From Agromyces mediolanus (GTDB taxonomy: Bacteria > Actinomycetota > Actinomycetes > Actinomycetales > Microbacteriaceae), in the NCBI RefSeq assembly GCF_023715325.1, contig NZ_JAMBNX010000005.1, forward strand, positions 62,001 through 126,000: a DNA stretch of 64,000 bases, given 5' to 3'. Each line of letters opens with the position of its first letter. Positions within the stretch are counted from its first letter, which is position 1. Positions 25,198 to 32,246 of this stretch are shown here, one piece after another. The notes under the pieces are model-generated. The model was not told where the DNA came from. It ran no database searches and was given only the letters and a program-made list of their open reading frames with translations. The translations under genes and the position numbers were made by a program.

Positions 25198-25351
25198 GGT
25201 TCCTCCTTCGCCGTCCAGCCTGCTCGTCGCGCCGGCTCGGGGCCCGACTTCCGCGGTCCGGATCGATCGGATGCCGGCGCCGGCCCCCGCGCGTCGCCGC
25301 GACACGTCGATCCCGTGGGGCACAGTCTGCCAGCGCCGGTAGAGTCCTCGC

Positions 25352-25972
25352 GTGACGGTCGAAGCGGTCAGTGCGGCGTACGGTGCGCGGTCGGCGGAGT
25401 ACGTCGAACGCTTCGGCGGCATCGACGCGGCAGCGGATGCCGATCGCCGAGCCCTGCTCGCCTGGGCGAGCGGCGTCACCGGTCCGGCGCTCGACGTGGG
25501 ATGCGGCCCGGGCCAGTGGACCGCCTTCCTCGCCCGGCACGGGCTCGACATCGAGGGCGTGGACCCCACGCCGGAGTTCGTCGCCGCCGCCCGGCTGCGG
25601 CACCCGACCGAGCGGTTCCGTCTCGGACGGGCCGAAGAGCTCGGCGTCGACGACGCGAGCCTCGGCGGCATCCTGGCCTGGTTCTCCCTGATCCACACTC
25701 CCCCCGACGCCATCGACCTCGCGCTCGAGGAGTTCGCGCGAGCGCTCGCGCCCGCCGGCTCGCTCGCCCTGGGATTCTTCGAGGGTCCGGAACGCGAGTC
25801 GTTCCCGCACGCCGTGACGACCGCCTACTTCTGGCCCCTCGACGAGCTCACGGCGCGGGTGGAGGGCGTCGGGTTCACCATCACCGACGCGCAGGCCAGG
25901 ACCGACCCCGGCGTGCGCAGGCAGGGGCTCATCCTCGCCCGCCGTGCCGCGCCGAGCCGGCGGGGTGCCTGA
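25352..25972 (+). CDS. Class I SAM-dependent methyltransferase
   Basis: 206 residues with a GTG start. SAM motif I is 'ALDVGCGPGQWTAFLA' (~48), followed by the acidic residue after strand two ('DIEGVDPTPEFV'), motif 'RFRLGRAEELGV' and 'GGILAWFSLIHTPPDAIDLA'. These match the Methyltransf_11/25 group acting on small molecules. It diverges from the AraC-GyrI gene. There are no substrate-specific features, so the acceptor is unknown. The 3' end is followed by a 43-bp gap to the converging HxlR gene. Confidence 0.85.
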   Translation: MTVEAVSAAYGARSAEYVERFGGIDAAADADRRALLAWASGVTGPALDVGCGPGQWTAFLARHGLDIEGVDPTPEFVAAARLRHPTERFRLGRAEELGVDDASLGGILAWFSLIHTPPDAIDLALEEFARALAPAGSLALGFFEGPERESFPHAVTTAYFWPLDELTARVEGVGFTITDAQARTDPGVRRQGLILARRAAPSRRGA

Positions 25973-26015
25973 CCGAACCGCTCGCCGCGCCGGCGTCGCT
26001 CGTCGACGGGCCGCG

Positions 26016-26390
26016 TCAGCCGCTCGGCGCCGCCCCGACCCCCGCGCGCTGCTGCGCCGCGTATTGCCCGCCCCAGCGGGTGAGCGCCTCGACGAGCGGG
26101 CCGGCGCTCTCGCCGAGCTCACTCAACCGGTACTCGACCTTCGGCGGCACCTGCTGGTACACGGTGCGCACGACGAGGCCGTCCTGTTCGAGCTCGCGCA
26201 GCTGGCGGGTGAGCACCCGGGCGGTCGGGTTGTCGAGCAGCCGGCCGAGCTCGCCGAAACGGAGCACGCCGTGCTCGGCGAGGAGGCTCAGGATGCTCGG
26301 CTTCCACGCGCCGCCCAGCACGGCGATCGAGACCTCCGCATCGCAGGACTCTGTCCACTCGCGGATGACGCGTTCGGTCTTCTCTCGCAT
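26016..26390 (-). CDS. HxlR-family transcriptional regulator
   Basis: 124 residues. The winged helix includes 'VLGGAWKPSILSLLAEHGVLRFGELGRLL', 'LTRQLRELEQDGLVVRTVYQQVPPKVEYRLSELG', the HxlR signature. A conserved-position cysteine precedes it ('TESCDAEVS', residue ~17), as in HxlR members that sense electrophiles or redox stress. The start at 26390 has GGAGG 8 nt upstream. It diverges from the MFS gene at 26517, and the interval holds an inverted repeat that is its likely operator. It probably represses that exporter. Confidence 0.88.
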   Translation of the reverse strand: MREKTERVIREWTESCDAEVSIAVLGGAWKPSILSLLAEHGVLRFGELGRLLDNPTARVLTRQLRELEQDGLVVRTVYQQVPPKVEYRLSELGESAGPLVEALTRWGGQYAAQQRAGVGAAPSG

Positions 26391-26474
26391 CGGCTGCACC
26401 TCCGGGCCGCATCGGATGACTCGTCGTGATCGTGGGCGTCACAGTATCCGAACGGGTACTACGTGACGAAAATG

Positions 26475-26498
26475 ACCGTACTTGTCACTCAGTACGGT
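26475..26498. promoter_or_regulatory. HxlR operator (8-8-8 inverted repeat)
   Basis: ACCGTACT, an 8-bp spacer TGTCACTC, and AGTACGGT form a perfect inverted repeat. It overlaps the -35 box of the predicted MFS promoter. A further overlapping palindrome, AGTACGGTACT, occupies 26491-26501. Position and symmetry fit HxlR dimer binding. Confidence 0.75.
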
Positions 26499-26510
26499 AC
26501 TCCACAGAAT
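26482..26510 (+). promoter_or_regulatory. Promoter of the truncated MFS gene, probably leaderless
   Basis: TTGTCA (26482-26487) and CAGAAT (26505-26510) are 17 bp apart. The expected start is at or near the GTG at 26517, so the transcript may lack a 5' leader, in keeping with the absence of a ribosome site. Confidence 0.55.
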
Positions 26511-26516
26511 GGTCCA

Positions 26517-27380
26517 GTGACCCTCTCTCCGGCCCGTCCAGACTCCCGTTCCTCGATCCGCCGCTGGGCTGCGATGGTGCCGATGCTGCTCGGCATCCTG
26601 ATCGGCTCGCTCGCGATCAGCAGTGCCGCGACGGCGCTGCCCGCGATCCGCGCGGAGCTCTCGCTCGGCGACACCGAGGCGCTCTGGCTCGTCGACAGTT
26701 ACTCCCTCGCGATGGCCGCGACGCTCATCATCGCGGCGAGGATCGGCGACGCCTTCGGCCGCAAGCGGATCATCCTCATCGGGCTGGCGGGCTTCGCCAT
26801 CCTGAACCTGGCCGGCGGACTCGCCACCGGTGGCGCGATGCTCATCGGGGCCCGAGCCCTGCTCGGCATCGCGGAGGCCTTCGTGATCGCGGGCGTGGTC
26901 GCCACGATCGGCGCTCGCTACGCGGGGCGGGACCGCGTCGTCGCCTACGGGCTCTGGACCGCGACCTTCGGCGTCGGCAACGCGCTCGGCCCGGTGCTCG
27001 GTGGCGCACTCGCCGAGGGCCCGGGCTGGCGGTGGCTCTTCCTCGGCAGCGTCCCGCTCGCGATCATCGCCATCGTGCTCGCGGCCTGGCTGGTGCCCGA
27101 CTCCCGCAGCAGCCTGCGCCCGAGCTGGGACGTGCCGAGCATCCTCGCCTCGATGCTCGCGCTCGGCGGGCTGGTGCTGGCGCTGCACGAGGCGGTCGCC
27201 GCCCCGCTCGTCGCGATCGTCGCCGGCGCCGTCGCGGTCGCGAGCCTGGTGTTCTTCATCCTGCGGCAACGGCGGCTGCGCGAGCCGCTCATCGACGTGC
27301 GGCTGTTCGGCCTCGGCCCCGGCCGCAAATCGTCGAGCGCGGCTGGGTCGCTGAGCTCGTCGAAGCGGCTGGGTCGCTGA
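26517..27380 (+). pseudogene. DHA2-type MFS exporter truncated at a repeat array
   Basis: 287 residues from the GTG at 26517; an ATG at 26463 is in frame but would place the operator inside the gene. Eight to nine membrane segments are visible, with 'SAATALPAIRAELSL', 'GDAFGRKRIILIGLAGFA' and 'GRDRVVAYGLWTATFGVGNALGPVLGG', typical of 14-segment EmrB/QacA exporters, usually ~450-500 residues long. The frame runs past 'REPLIDVRLFGLGPG' into the repeat array at 27345 and stops inside it, so the C-terminal five to six segments are missing. It is probably non-functional, lost by deletion or rearrangement at the repeats. The HxlR control region is still intact. Confidence 0.8.
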
Positions 27381-27560
27381 GCTTGTCGAAGCGCCGTTGG
27401 TTCGCTGAGCTTGTCGAAGCGCCGTTGGTTCGCTGAGCCTGTCGAAGCGGCGTTCCCTTCGACGAGCTCAGGGAACCAGGGGCCGTTCCCTTCGACGAGC
27501 TCAGGGAACCAGCGGCGTTCCCTTCGACAAGCTCAGGGAACCGGGCAAGCTCAGGGAGCC
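27345..27560. repeat. Array of about eight short inverted/direct units
   Basis: Four units reading TCGCTGAGCTTGTCGAAGC (with small variants) start at about 27345, 27371, 27399 and 27427. Three units in the opposite sense, palindromic as GTTCCCTTCGACGAGCTC and its continuation, start at 27452, 27485 and 27517. A partial unit is at 27544. The spacing is 7-11 bp. Similar CTTCGACAAGCTCAG units are, from memory, common intergenic repeats in several bacteria. The array supplies the last codons and stop of the MFS fragment and the stop codon of the minus-strand gene ending at 27551. Confidence 0.85.
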
Positions 27561-28462
27561 GCCGGGCCGGCCCGCAGCGCATCGACGGCGGCGCGGGCCT
27601 CGCTCGCCGCGCGGGCGGCCCGGGCGCGGTTCCGCTCGAGCGGCGGCACCGCCTGTTCCGCGCGCGCCAGCTCGCCCTCGGCGTCACAGAGCCGGCGCTC
27701 GAGCTCCCGCCGTTCGGCGAGCAGTGCGTCCCGGGTCGCGGCCGCGGCCCCGGCGGCGGCGCTCGCCGCGTCGACCAGCTCGGTGGCCTCGGCCGCGCCT
27801 CGTTCGGCGGCATCCGCCCGTGCTTCGGCGTCGGCGAGCTCCCGCTCGGCGCGCGCCCTGGCCTCCTGGTGCTTGCGCGTCCGGCGCTCGGCGAGTTCGT
27901 CCGGTGGCGCGGCCGGGCGCCGCGCGGAGGCGGGGGCGGAGCCGGCCGACGCGAGGCCGCCCGCCACGGCGCCGTCGAGGTCCACCTCGGTGCCGACCGC
28001 TTCGAGCGCCCGCACGAGCAGGCCGCTGCGCACGGCGTCGGCGGCCGAGGCATCCGTCATCGCTGCCTGCAGCGTCCCGGCGACCTCGTCGAGGACGGGC
28101 TGACGCACGGGCGCGCCGAGCTCGTCGGCGAGTGAACCCGCCTCGCGGGCGAGCGCGGTGACGACGGTGCGCCGCTGCCGGGCGAGCGTCGTGAGCGCCG
28201 CCGCGTCGAGCTCGGCCTGCGCGGCCTGGAGCTCGGCGCCGAGTTCGAGGAGCTGCTCGAGCTCGGACCAGCGGTGCCTGACCAGCTGGTTCACGAGCCA
28301 GGCGGCCGGCGCCGGACGCCGCAGCTCGGCGACGGCGGCGGCGAGCGCCGGGTCCTCCGGCTTCAGCTGCGTCACGCGCGCATTCCGGGCGGCCACGAAG
28401 TCCGCGGGGCGCTGGGCGTAGAGCTCCCCGGCGATCTCGGCCAGTGCCTCGCGATCGGCCAT
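27551..28462 (-). CDS. Coiled-coil protein of unknown function
   Basis: 303 residues. The N-terminal ~100 residues are helical with 'GELYAQRPADFVAARNARVTQL' and 'LRRPAPAAWLVNQLVRHRW', a pattern I recognise from uncharacterised actinobacterial proteins. Residues ~190-295 form a long Ala/Glu/Arg-rich coiled coil. No signal peptide or catalytic motif is present. The stop codon is part of a repeat unit in the adjacent array, so the native C-terminus may have been altered by the same event that truncated the MFS gene. The start at 28462 is the first methionine after the palindrome-bearing leader. Confidence 0.7.
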   Translation of the reverse strand: MADREALAEIAGELYAQRPADFVAARNARVTQLKPEDPALAAAVAELRRPAPAAWLVNQLVRHRWSELEQLLELGAELQAAQAELDAAALTTLARQRRTVVTALAREAGSLADELGAPVRQPVLDEVAGTLQAAMTDASAADAVRSGLLVRALEAVGTEVDLDGAVAGGLASAGSAPASARRPAAPPDELAERRTRKHQEARARAERELADAEARADAAERGAAEATELVDAASAAAGAAAATRDALLAERRELERRLCDAEGELARAEQAVPPLERNRARAARAASEARAAVDALRAGPAAP

Positions 28463-28488
28463 GCCTTCATCCTGCCCCGCCCCGTCCC

Positions 28489-28524
28489 CGACTTGCCCGA
28501 CTTTCATGAAAGTCGGGCAAGTCG
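28489..28524. repeat. Palindrome family, copy A (36 bp, perfect)
   Basis: The half-site CGACTTGCCCGACTTTCA is followed by its exact complement. It contains the 28-bp core shared by six copies in the window. Unlike the other copies it lies upstream of a gene start (28462, minus strand) and in front of padR, within a divergent control region. Confidence 0.9.
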
Positions 28525-28537
28525 AAAAATATCTGGT

Positions 28538-28600
28538 ATTCGGTGTTGCTAAGTACCGGTACTCAGTGTTACTTTCTAGTGGTACTCAGCAACACTGAAT
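28538..28600. promoter_or_regulatory. PadR control region: 20-bp inverted repeat around a promoter
   Basis: ATTCGGTGTTGCTAAGTACC (28538-28557) and GGTACTCAGCAACACTGAAT (28581-28600) are complementary at 18 of 20 positions. A third, partial copy (GGTACTCAGTGTTACT) lies between them. A promoter candidate, TTGCTA (28546-28551) with TTACTT (28569-28574) at 17 bp, is embedded. This strongly suggests PadR autoregulation. Confidence 0.75.
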
Positions 28601-28663
28601 AGCAATCGCTGAGCACCACGCATTCCGCACCACCGAGAAGCACGAACAGAAGGGAGCATCCCG

Positions 28664-28993
28664 ATGGGCAAGCAGATGACCGAGATGCTCAAGGGCACGC
28701 TCGAGGGCATCGTCCTCGCGATCATCGCGGTGCAGCCGGCCTACGGCTACGACATCACCGCGCGACTCCGCGAGCGCGGCTTCACCGACATCGCCGAGGG
28801 CACCATCTACGCCCTGCTCGTCAGAGTCGAGCAGCGCGGCCTCGTCGACGTCGAGAAGGTGCCCTCCGAGAAGGGCCCGCCCCGCAAGGTGTTCACCCTG
28901 AACGCCAAGGGGCACGACGAACTCGAAGAGTTCTGGAGGACGTGGAGCTTCCTCGCAGAACGTATCGAACAGCTCCACGAAGGAGAGAAGTGA
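28664..28993 (+). CDS. PadR-family transcriptional regulator
   Basis: 109 residues. The winged helix is 'LKGTLEGIVLAIIAVQPAYGYDITARLRERGF' followed by 'EGTIYALLVRVEQRGLVDVEK' and 'GPPRKVFTLNAKGHDELEEFW', all typical of short PadR proteins that respond to drugs or phenolics. A GGGAG site lies 8 nt upstream. It heads an operon with DUF1048 and an ABC exporter, the standard arrangement for self-regulated export systems, and its promoter carries a large inverted repeat. Confidence 0.9.
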   Translation: MGKQMTEMLKGTLEGIVLAIIAVQPAYGYDITARLRERGFTDIAEGTIYALLVRVEQRGLVDVEKVPSEKGPPRKVFTLNAKGHDELEEFWRTWSFLAERIEQLHEGEK

Positions 28994-28995
28994 CC

Positions 28996-29364
28996 ATGGC
29001 TGCCAAGTGGATCGAAGCCCTGACCGGCTCGCTCGAGCAGAAGAAGCAGTACAAGCAGACGAAGGCCCGCATCGACGCGCTGCCCGAGCCCTACCGCACC
29101 GCCGCGAACGCCTGCCACCGGTACTTCATGTACTACGGCGGCATCACCGACGGCGACACGCTCGTGCAGATGTTCGTCGACCTCGCCGACCTCTGGGAGC
29201 GCGCGGCCGTCGACGGCACGCCCGTCGCCGACATCGTCGGTGACGACCCGGTGGAGTTCGCCGAGTCGTTCGCCCAGGCGTACGGCGGCACGCAGTGGAT
29301 CGACAAGGAGCGGGCGCGTCTCGTCAAGGACATGGATCAGGCGAAGCGAGGTGACCGGAAATGA
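28996..29364 (+). CDS. DUF1048-family protein
   Basis: 122 residues: 'WIEALTGSLEQKKQYKQTKARIDALPEPYRTAANACHRYFMYYG', then 'LVQMFVDLADLWERAA' and a helical C-terminus. It is an all-helical soluble protein, a known companion of PadR-ABC operons with no established role. It begins 2 bp after padR and overlaps the ATPase gene by 4 nt, so it is probably made in fixed ratio with both. It may modulate the regulator or exporter; that is speculative. Confidence 0.82.
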   Translation: MAAKWIEALTGSLEQKKQYKQTKARIDALPEPYRTAANACHRYFMYYGGITDGDTLVQMFVDLADLWERAAVDGTPVADIVGDDPVEFAESFAQAYGGTQWIDKERARLVKDMDQAKRGDRK

Positions 29365-30188
29365 GCGACACCGCCATCAGCGTTCGAGGCATCGAGAAGT
29401 CCTTCAAGGACGTGCACGTCCTCCGCGGCGTCGACTTCGACGTCGAGCGAGGCAGCATCTTCGCCTTGCTCGGCTCGAACGGCGCGGGCAAGACGACGCT
29501 CGTGCGCATCCTCTCCACCCTCCTGAAGGCCGACGCCGGCGCGGCGACGGTGCAGGGCCACGACGTGGCCCGCGCACCCGGCGAGGTGCGCGAGTCGATC
29601 AGCCTCACGGGGCAGTTCGCCGCGGTCGACGAGGTGCTGAGCGGGCGGGAGAACCTCGTGCTCGTCGCGAAGCTCCGGCACGTGAAGGACCCCGTCGCCG
29701 TGGCCGACGAGCTGCTCGCGCGGTTCTCGCTCACCGAGGCGGGCGACCGCCGGGCGGCGACCTACTCGGGTGGCATGCGCCGTCGGCTCGACATCGCGAT
29801 GAGCCTCATCGGGAAGCCGAGGATCATCTTCCTCGACGAGCCCACGACCGGGCTCGACCCGCAGGCGCGCATCGACGTGTGGCGCACGGTGAAGCAGCTC
29901 GCCGAGGGCGGCACGACCGTGCTGCTCACCACGCAGTACCTCGACGAGGCCGAGCAGCTCGCCGACCGCATCGCGATCCTGCACCGCGGCACCATCATCC
30001 AGAACGGCACCCTGGCCGAGCTCAAGCAGCTCCTCCCGCCCGCCGAGATCGAGTACGTCGAGAAGCAGCCCTCCCTCGAGGACGTCTTCCTGGCGCTCGT
30101 CGGCGAGACGGGCGAGGCCGAGTCCGAGTCCGGCGCGACCGGCGAGCCGGGCGACGCGGATGCCTCGACACGAAAGGAAGCACGATGA
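29361..30188 (+). CDS. ABC exporter ATP-binding protein (DrrA-like)
   Basis: 275 residues. Walker A is 'LLGSNGAGKTTLVRIL', signature 'YSGGMRRRLDIAMSL', Walker B 'IIFLDEPTTGLDPQ', H-loop 'LTTQYLDEAEQLAD'. The C-terminal extension with 'EKQPSLEDVFLALVG' is the DrrA-type. It powers export of a drug or lipid with the ABC-2 permease that follows (4-nt overlap). The last ~30 residues are acidic and disordered. It is co-transcribed with padR and DUF1048. Confidence 0.92.
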   Translation: MSDTAISVRGIEKSFKDVHVLRGVDFDVERGSIFALLGSNGAGKTTLVRILSTLLKADAGAATVQGHDVARAPGEVRESISLTGQFAAVDEVLSGRENLVLVAKLRHVKDPVAVADELLARFSLTEAGDRRAATYSGGMRRRLDIAMSLIGKPRIIFLDEPTTGLDPQARIDVWRTVKQLAEGGTTVLLTTQYLDEAEQLADRIAILHRGTIIQNGTLAELKQLLPPAEIEYVEKQPSLEDVFLALVGETGEAESESGATGEPGDADASTRKEAR

Positions 30189-30949
30189 CCACCCACGCCA
30201 TCGCCGACACCGGCGTGCTCACCGGGCGCTCGCTGCGCCACATCCTCCGCAGTCCCGACACGATCATCACGACCGCGGTCACCCCGATCGCGCTCATGCT
30301 GCTCTTCGTATACGTGCTCGGCGGGGCGATCAACACCGGATCCGACGAGTCGTACATCAACTACCTGCTGCCGGGCATCCTCCTCATCACGATCGCCTCG
30401 GGCGTGGCGTACACCTCGTACCGGCTGTTCCTCGATCTGCAGGGCGGCATCTTCGACCGCTTCCAGTCGATGCCGATCGCCCGGTCGAGCGTGCTCTGGG
30501 CGCATGTGCTCACCTCGGTGGTGGCGAACCTCGTGTCCGTCGCGATCGTCGTGGGCGTGGCCCTGATCATGGAGTTCCGCACCGGGGCGTCGGTCGGGGC
30601 CTGGCTCGGCATCGCCGGCATCCTGATCCTCTTCATCCTGGCGCTCACGTGGCTCGCCGTGGTGGCGGGGCTCTCGGCGAAGTCGGTCGACGGCGCGAGC
30701 GCCTTCAGCTACCCGCTGATCTTCCTGCCGTTCATCAGCTCGGCGTTCGTGCCGACCGACTCGATGCCCGGGCCGGTGGCGTGGTTCGCCGAGAACCAGC
30801 CGGTGACCTCGATCGTGAACACGATCCGGGCGCTGTTCGCGGGCCAGCCCGTCGGCGGAGAGATCTGGATCGCCCTCGCCTGGCTGGTCGGCATCCTGGT
30901 GGTCGCCTACGGCTTCGCGATCGCGATCTACCGGAAGAAGCTCAGCTGA
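30185..30949 (+). CDS. ABC-2 type exporter permease (DrrB-like)
   Basis: 254 residues with six predicted membrane segments. ABC-2 marks are 'GRSLRHILRSPDTIITTAVTPIALMLLF' at the N-terminus, 'YINYLLPGILLITIASGVAYTS', 'GIFDRFQSMPIARSSVLWAH' (coupling region) and 'FLPFISSAFVPTDSMPGPVAWFAENQPVT' before the last helices. With the ATPase it should form a drug or lipid exporter in the cytoplasmic membrane. It is the last gene of the operon and is followed by palindrome copy B. Confidence 0.9.
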   Translation: MTTHAIADTGVLTGRSLRHILRSPDTIITTAVTPIALMLLFVYVLGGAINTGSDESYINYLLPGILLITIASGVAYTSYRLFLDLQGGIFDRFQSMPIARSSVLWAHVLTSVVANLVSVAIVVGVALIMEFRTGASVGAWLGIAGILILFILALTWLAVVAGLSAKSVDGASAFSYPLIFLPFISSAFVPTDSMPGPVAWFAENQPVTSIVNTIRALFAGQPVGGEIWIALAWLVGILVVAYGFAIAIYRKKLS

Positions 30950-30961
30950 ACCGCCCCAACC

Positions 30962-30999
30962 CCGAGTTGCCCGACTTTCATGAAAGTCGGGCAACTCGG
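30962..30999. repeat. Palindrome family, copy B (38 bp, perfect)
   Basis: The half-site CCGAGTTGCCCGACTTTCA is followed by its exact complement, 12 bp after the permease stop and between converging genes. It has the same core as copy A with different, but still paired, outer bases. Confidence 0.9.
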
Positions 31000-31047
31000 C
31001 GTTGGGTCGGCGGGGCGTAGCGGTCGTCGAGCGGGCGGGCGGATGCC

Positions 31048-31998
31048 TCAGCGGCGCGTGAGCGCGGCGGGCTCCGCCCAGCGCAGCACCCGGAGCGCGC
31101 GCAGCGTGTTCCAGCGGCTCGGCTGCCCCTCGGGCACCTCGACGACGTAGCCGCGCAGCGTCGGTCGTTGCGGCCCGGCCGGCCAGCGGCCGTCGGGCAG
31201 GCGCTGGGCGAGCAGCAGTTCGAGCGCCGGGGCGAGCCGCTCGTCGGGCGCCCCGCCATTCAGCCGGAAGTGCTCGAGCGCGCGCAGCACGTCGTAGAAC
31301 CAGTACATCGGGAACGCGAACGTCGCGTACTGCGGGTTCGCGAGCTCGCCGGTCGCCCGGCGGCGGAACAGGTTCCGCTCGAGCAGATACTCCTCGCCCG
31401 TGCGCACGGCGTCGGCGATCGAGGCATCCGCAGACCCCGTCGCCCGCTGGTACGCGCGCAGCCCCTCGAGCGCGCAGAGCGTGCTGTCGAAGGAGGAGCG
31501 CACGGACTCTTCGACGGGGTCGCAGTTCCAGCCGCCGTCGCTGAGGCGCTGGCCGAGCAGGCGGTCGACCAGGCGGTCGGATGCCTCGTCGAGCACCCCG
31601 AAGTACGCGGCGTAGGCCAGCACGCCGCCGTTCACGCGCTCCTCGACCTCGCCGGCGAAGAACGGCCGCCCGCCGTCCTCCTCGGGCCAGCGCACCCCCT
31701 CGCGCACCCGTTCGATCGCGGCGCGAACCTCGGGCGCCTCGGGGTCGACGCCGAACCGCAGCAGCACGTGCAGCGTCCACATCACGCTGTCGCGCTCGCG
31801 TTGCGGCCCGTAGGTGAAGCCGCCCCAGTACCCGCGCTCGTCCTGCAGCTCCAGGATGCGCGCGGCGAGGCCTTCGCGCGTCGCGAGCGCCCGCTCGGCG
31901 GCGACGAGATCGGGCGGCGAGTCGAGCAGATCTCGCTGCACCTGCCAGCGGATCGCCGGGTCGGCGTGCAGCAACCAGTCGATGACGTCCTCGTCCAT
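31048..31998 (-). CDS. Prenyltransferase/squalene-cyclase-like alpha-toroid protein
   Basis: 316 residues from the ATG at 31998 (an ATG at 32034 is possible; neither has a good ribosome site). Repeats such as 'ERGYWGGF', 'LSDGGWNCDP', 'LPDGRWPAGP' are the QW-like motifs of the terpenoid-cyclase/prenyltransferase alpha-alpha toroid. The DxDD motif of squalene-hopene cyclases is not present, so a cyclase reaction is doubtful. It has no signal peptide. Many actinobacterial relatives are annotated only by fold. It converges on the ABC operon. Confidence 0.75.
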   Translation of the reverse strand: MDEDVIDWLLHADPAIRWQVQRDLLDSPPDLVAAERALATREGLAARILELQDERGYWGGFTYGPQRERDSVMWTLHVLLRFGVDPEAPEVRAAIERVREGVRWPEEDGGRPFFAGEVEERVNGGVLAYAAYFGVLDEASDRLVDRLLGQRLSDGGWNCDPVEESVRSSFDSTLCALEGLRAYQRATGSADASIADAVRTGEEYLLERNLFRRRATGELANPQYATFAFPMYWFYDVLRALEHFRLNGGAPDERLAPALELLLAQRLPDGRWPAGPQRPTLRGYVVEVPEGQPSRWNTLRALRVLRWAEPAALTRR

Positions 31999-32246
31999 GC
32001 GGGCGATGATGCCACCGACCACCGACGCCCGCATCGCCCGGAGGAAAACTCAGGTACTGCCGCGCGGGCGGCGGGCTACCGAGGAGTGCGGCAGGACTAC
32101 CGAACCGGCGTCGCCCGCCACGCAAGGGGCGTCCCGGGGCGACCGGGAATCCGCGGGGATCGGCGGCCGGGCCGCGGCAGCGGGGGAGAGTGATCGTGGC
32201 GCCCAGCGCCATACCCGATTGCCCATTACCCGAATTGCGATGAATC
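31999..32246. other. Intergenic region, no gene seen
   Basis: 248 bp between the toroid protein and the surface-protein gene, holding the divergent promoters. I see no convincing -35/-10 pair, no operator-like symmetry, and no ribosome site for the gene at 32247. Confidence 0.5.

Noticed and set aside
27345..27560. CRISPR array
   Set aside because: Units occur in both orientations with 7-11 bp spacing that is itself repeated; there are no unique spacers and no cas genes.
28489..28524. The palindrome family as simple rho-independent terminators
   Set aside because: No U-tract follows in any copy, and copy A is upstream of gene starts. A termination role is possible for others but cannot be the whole explanation.
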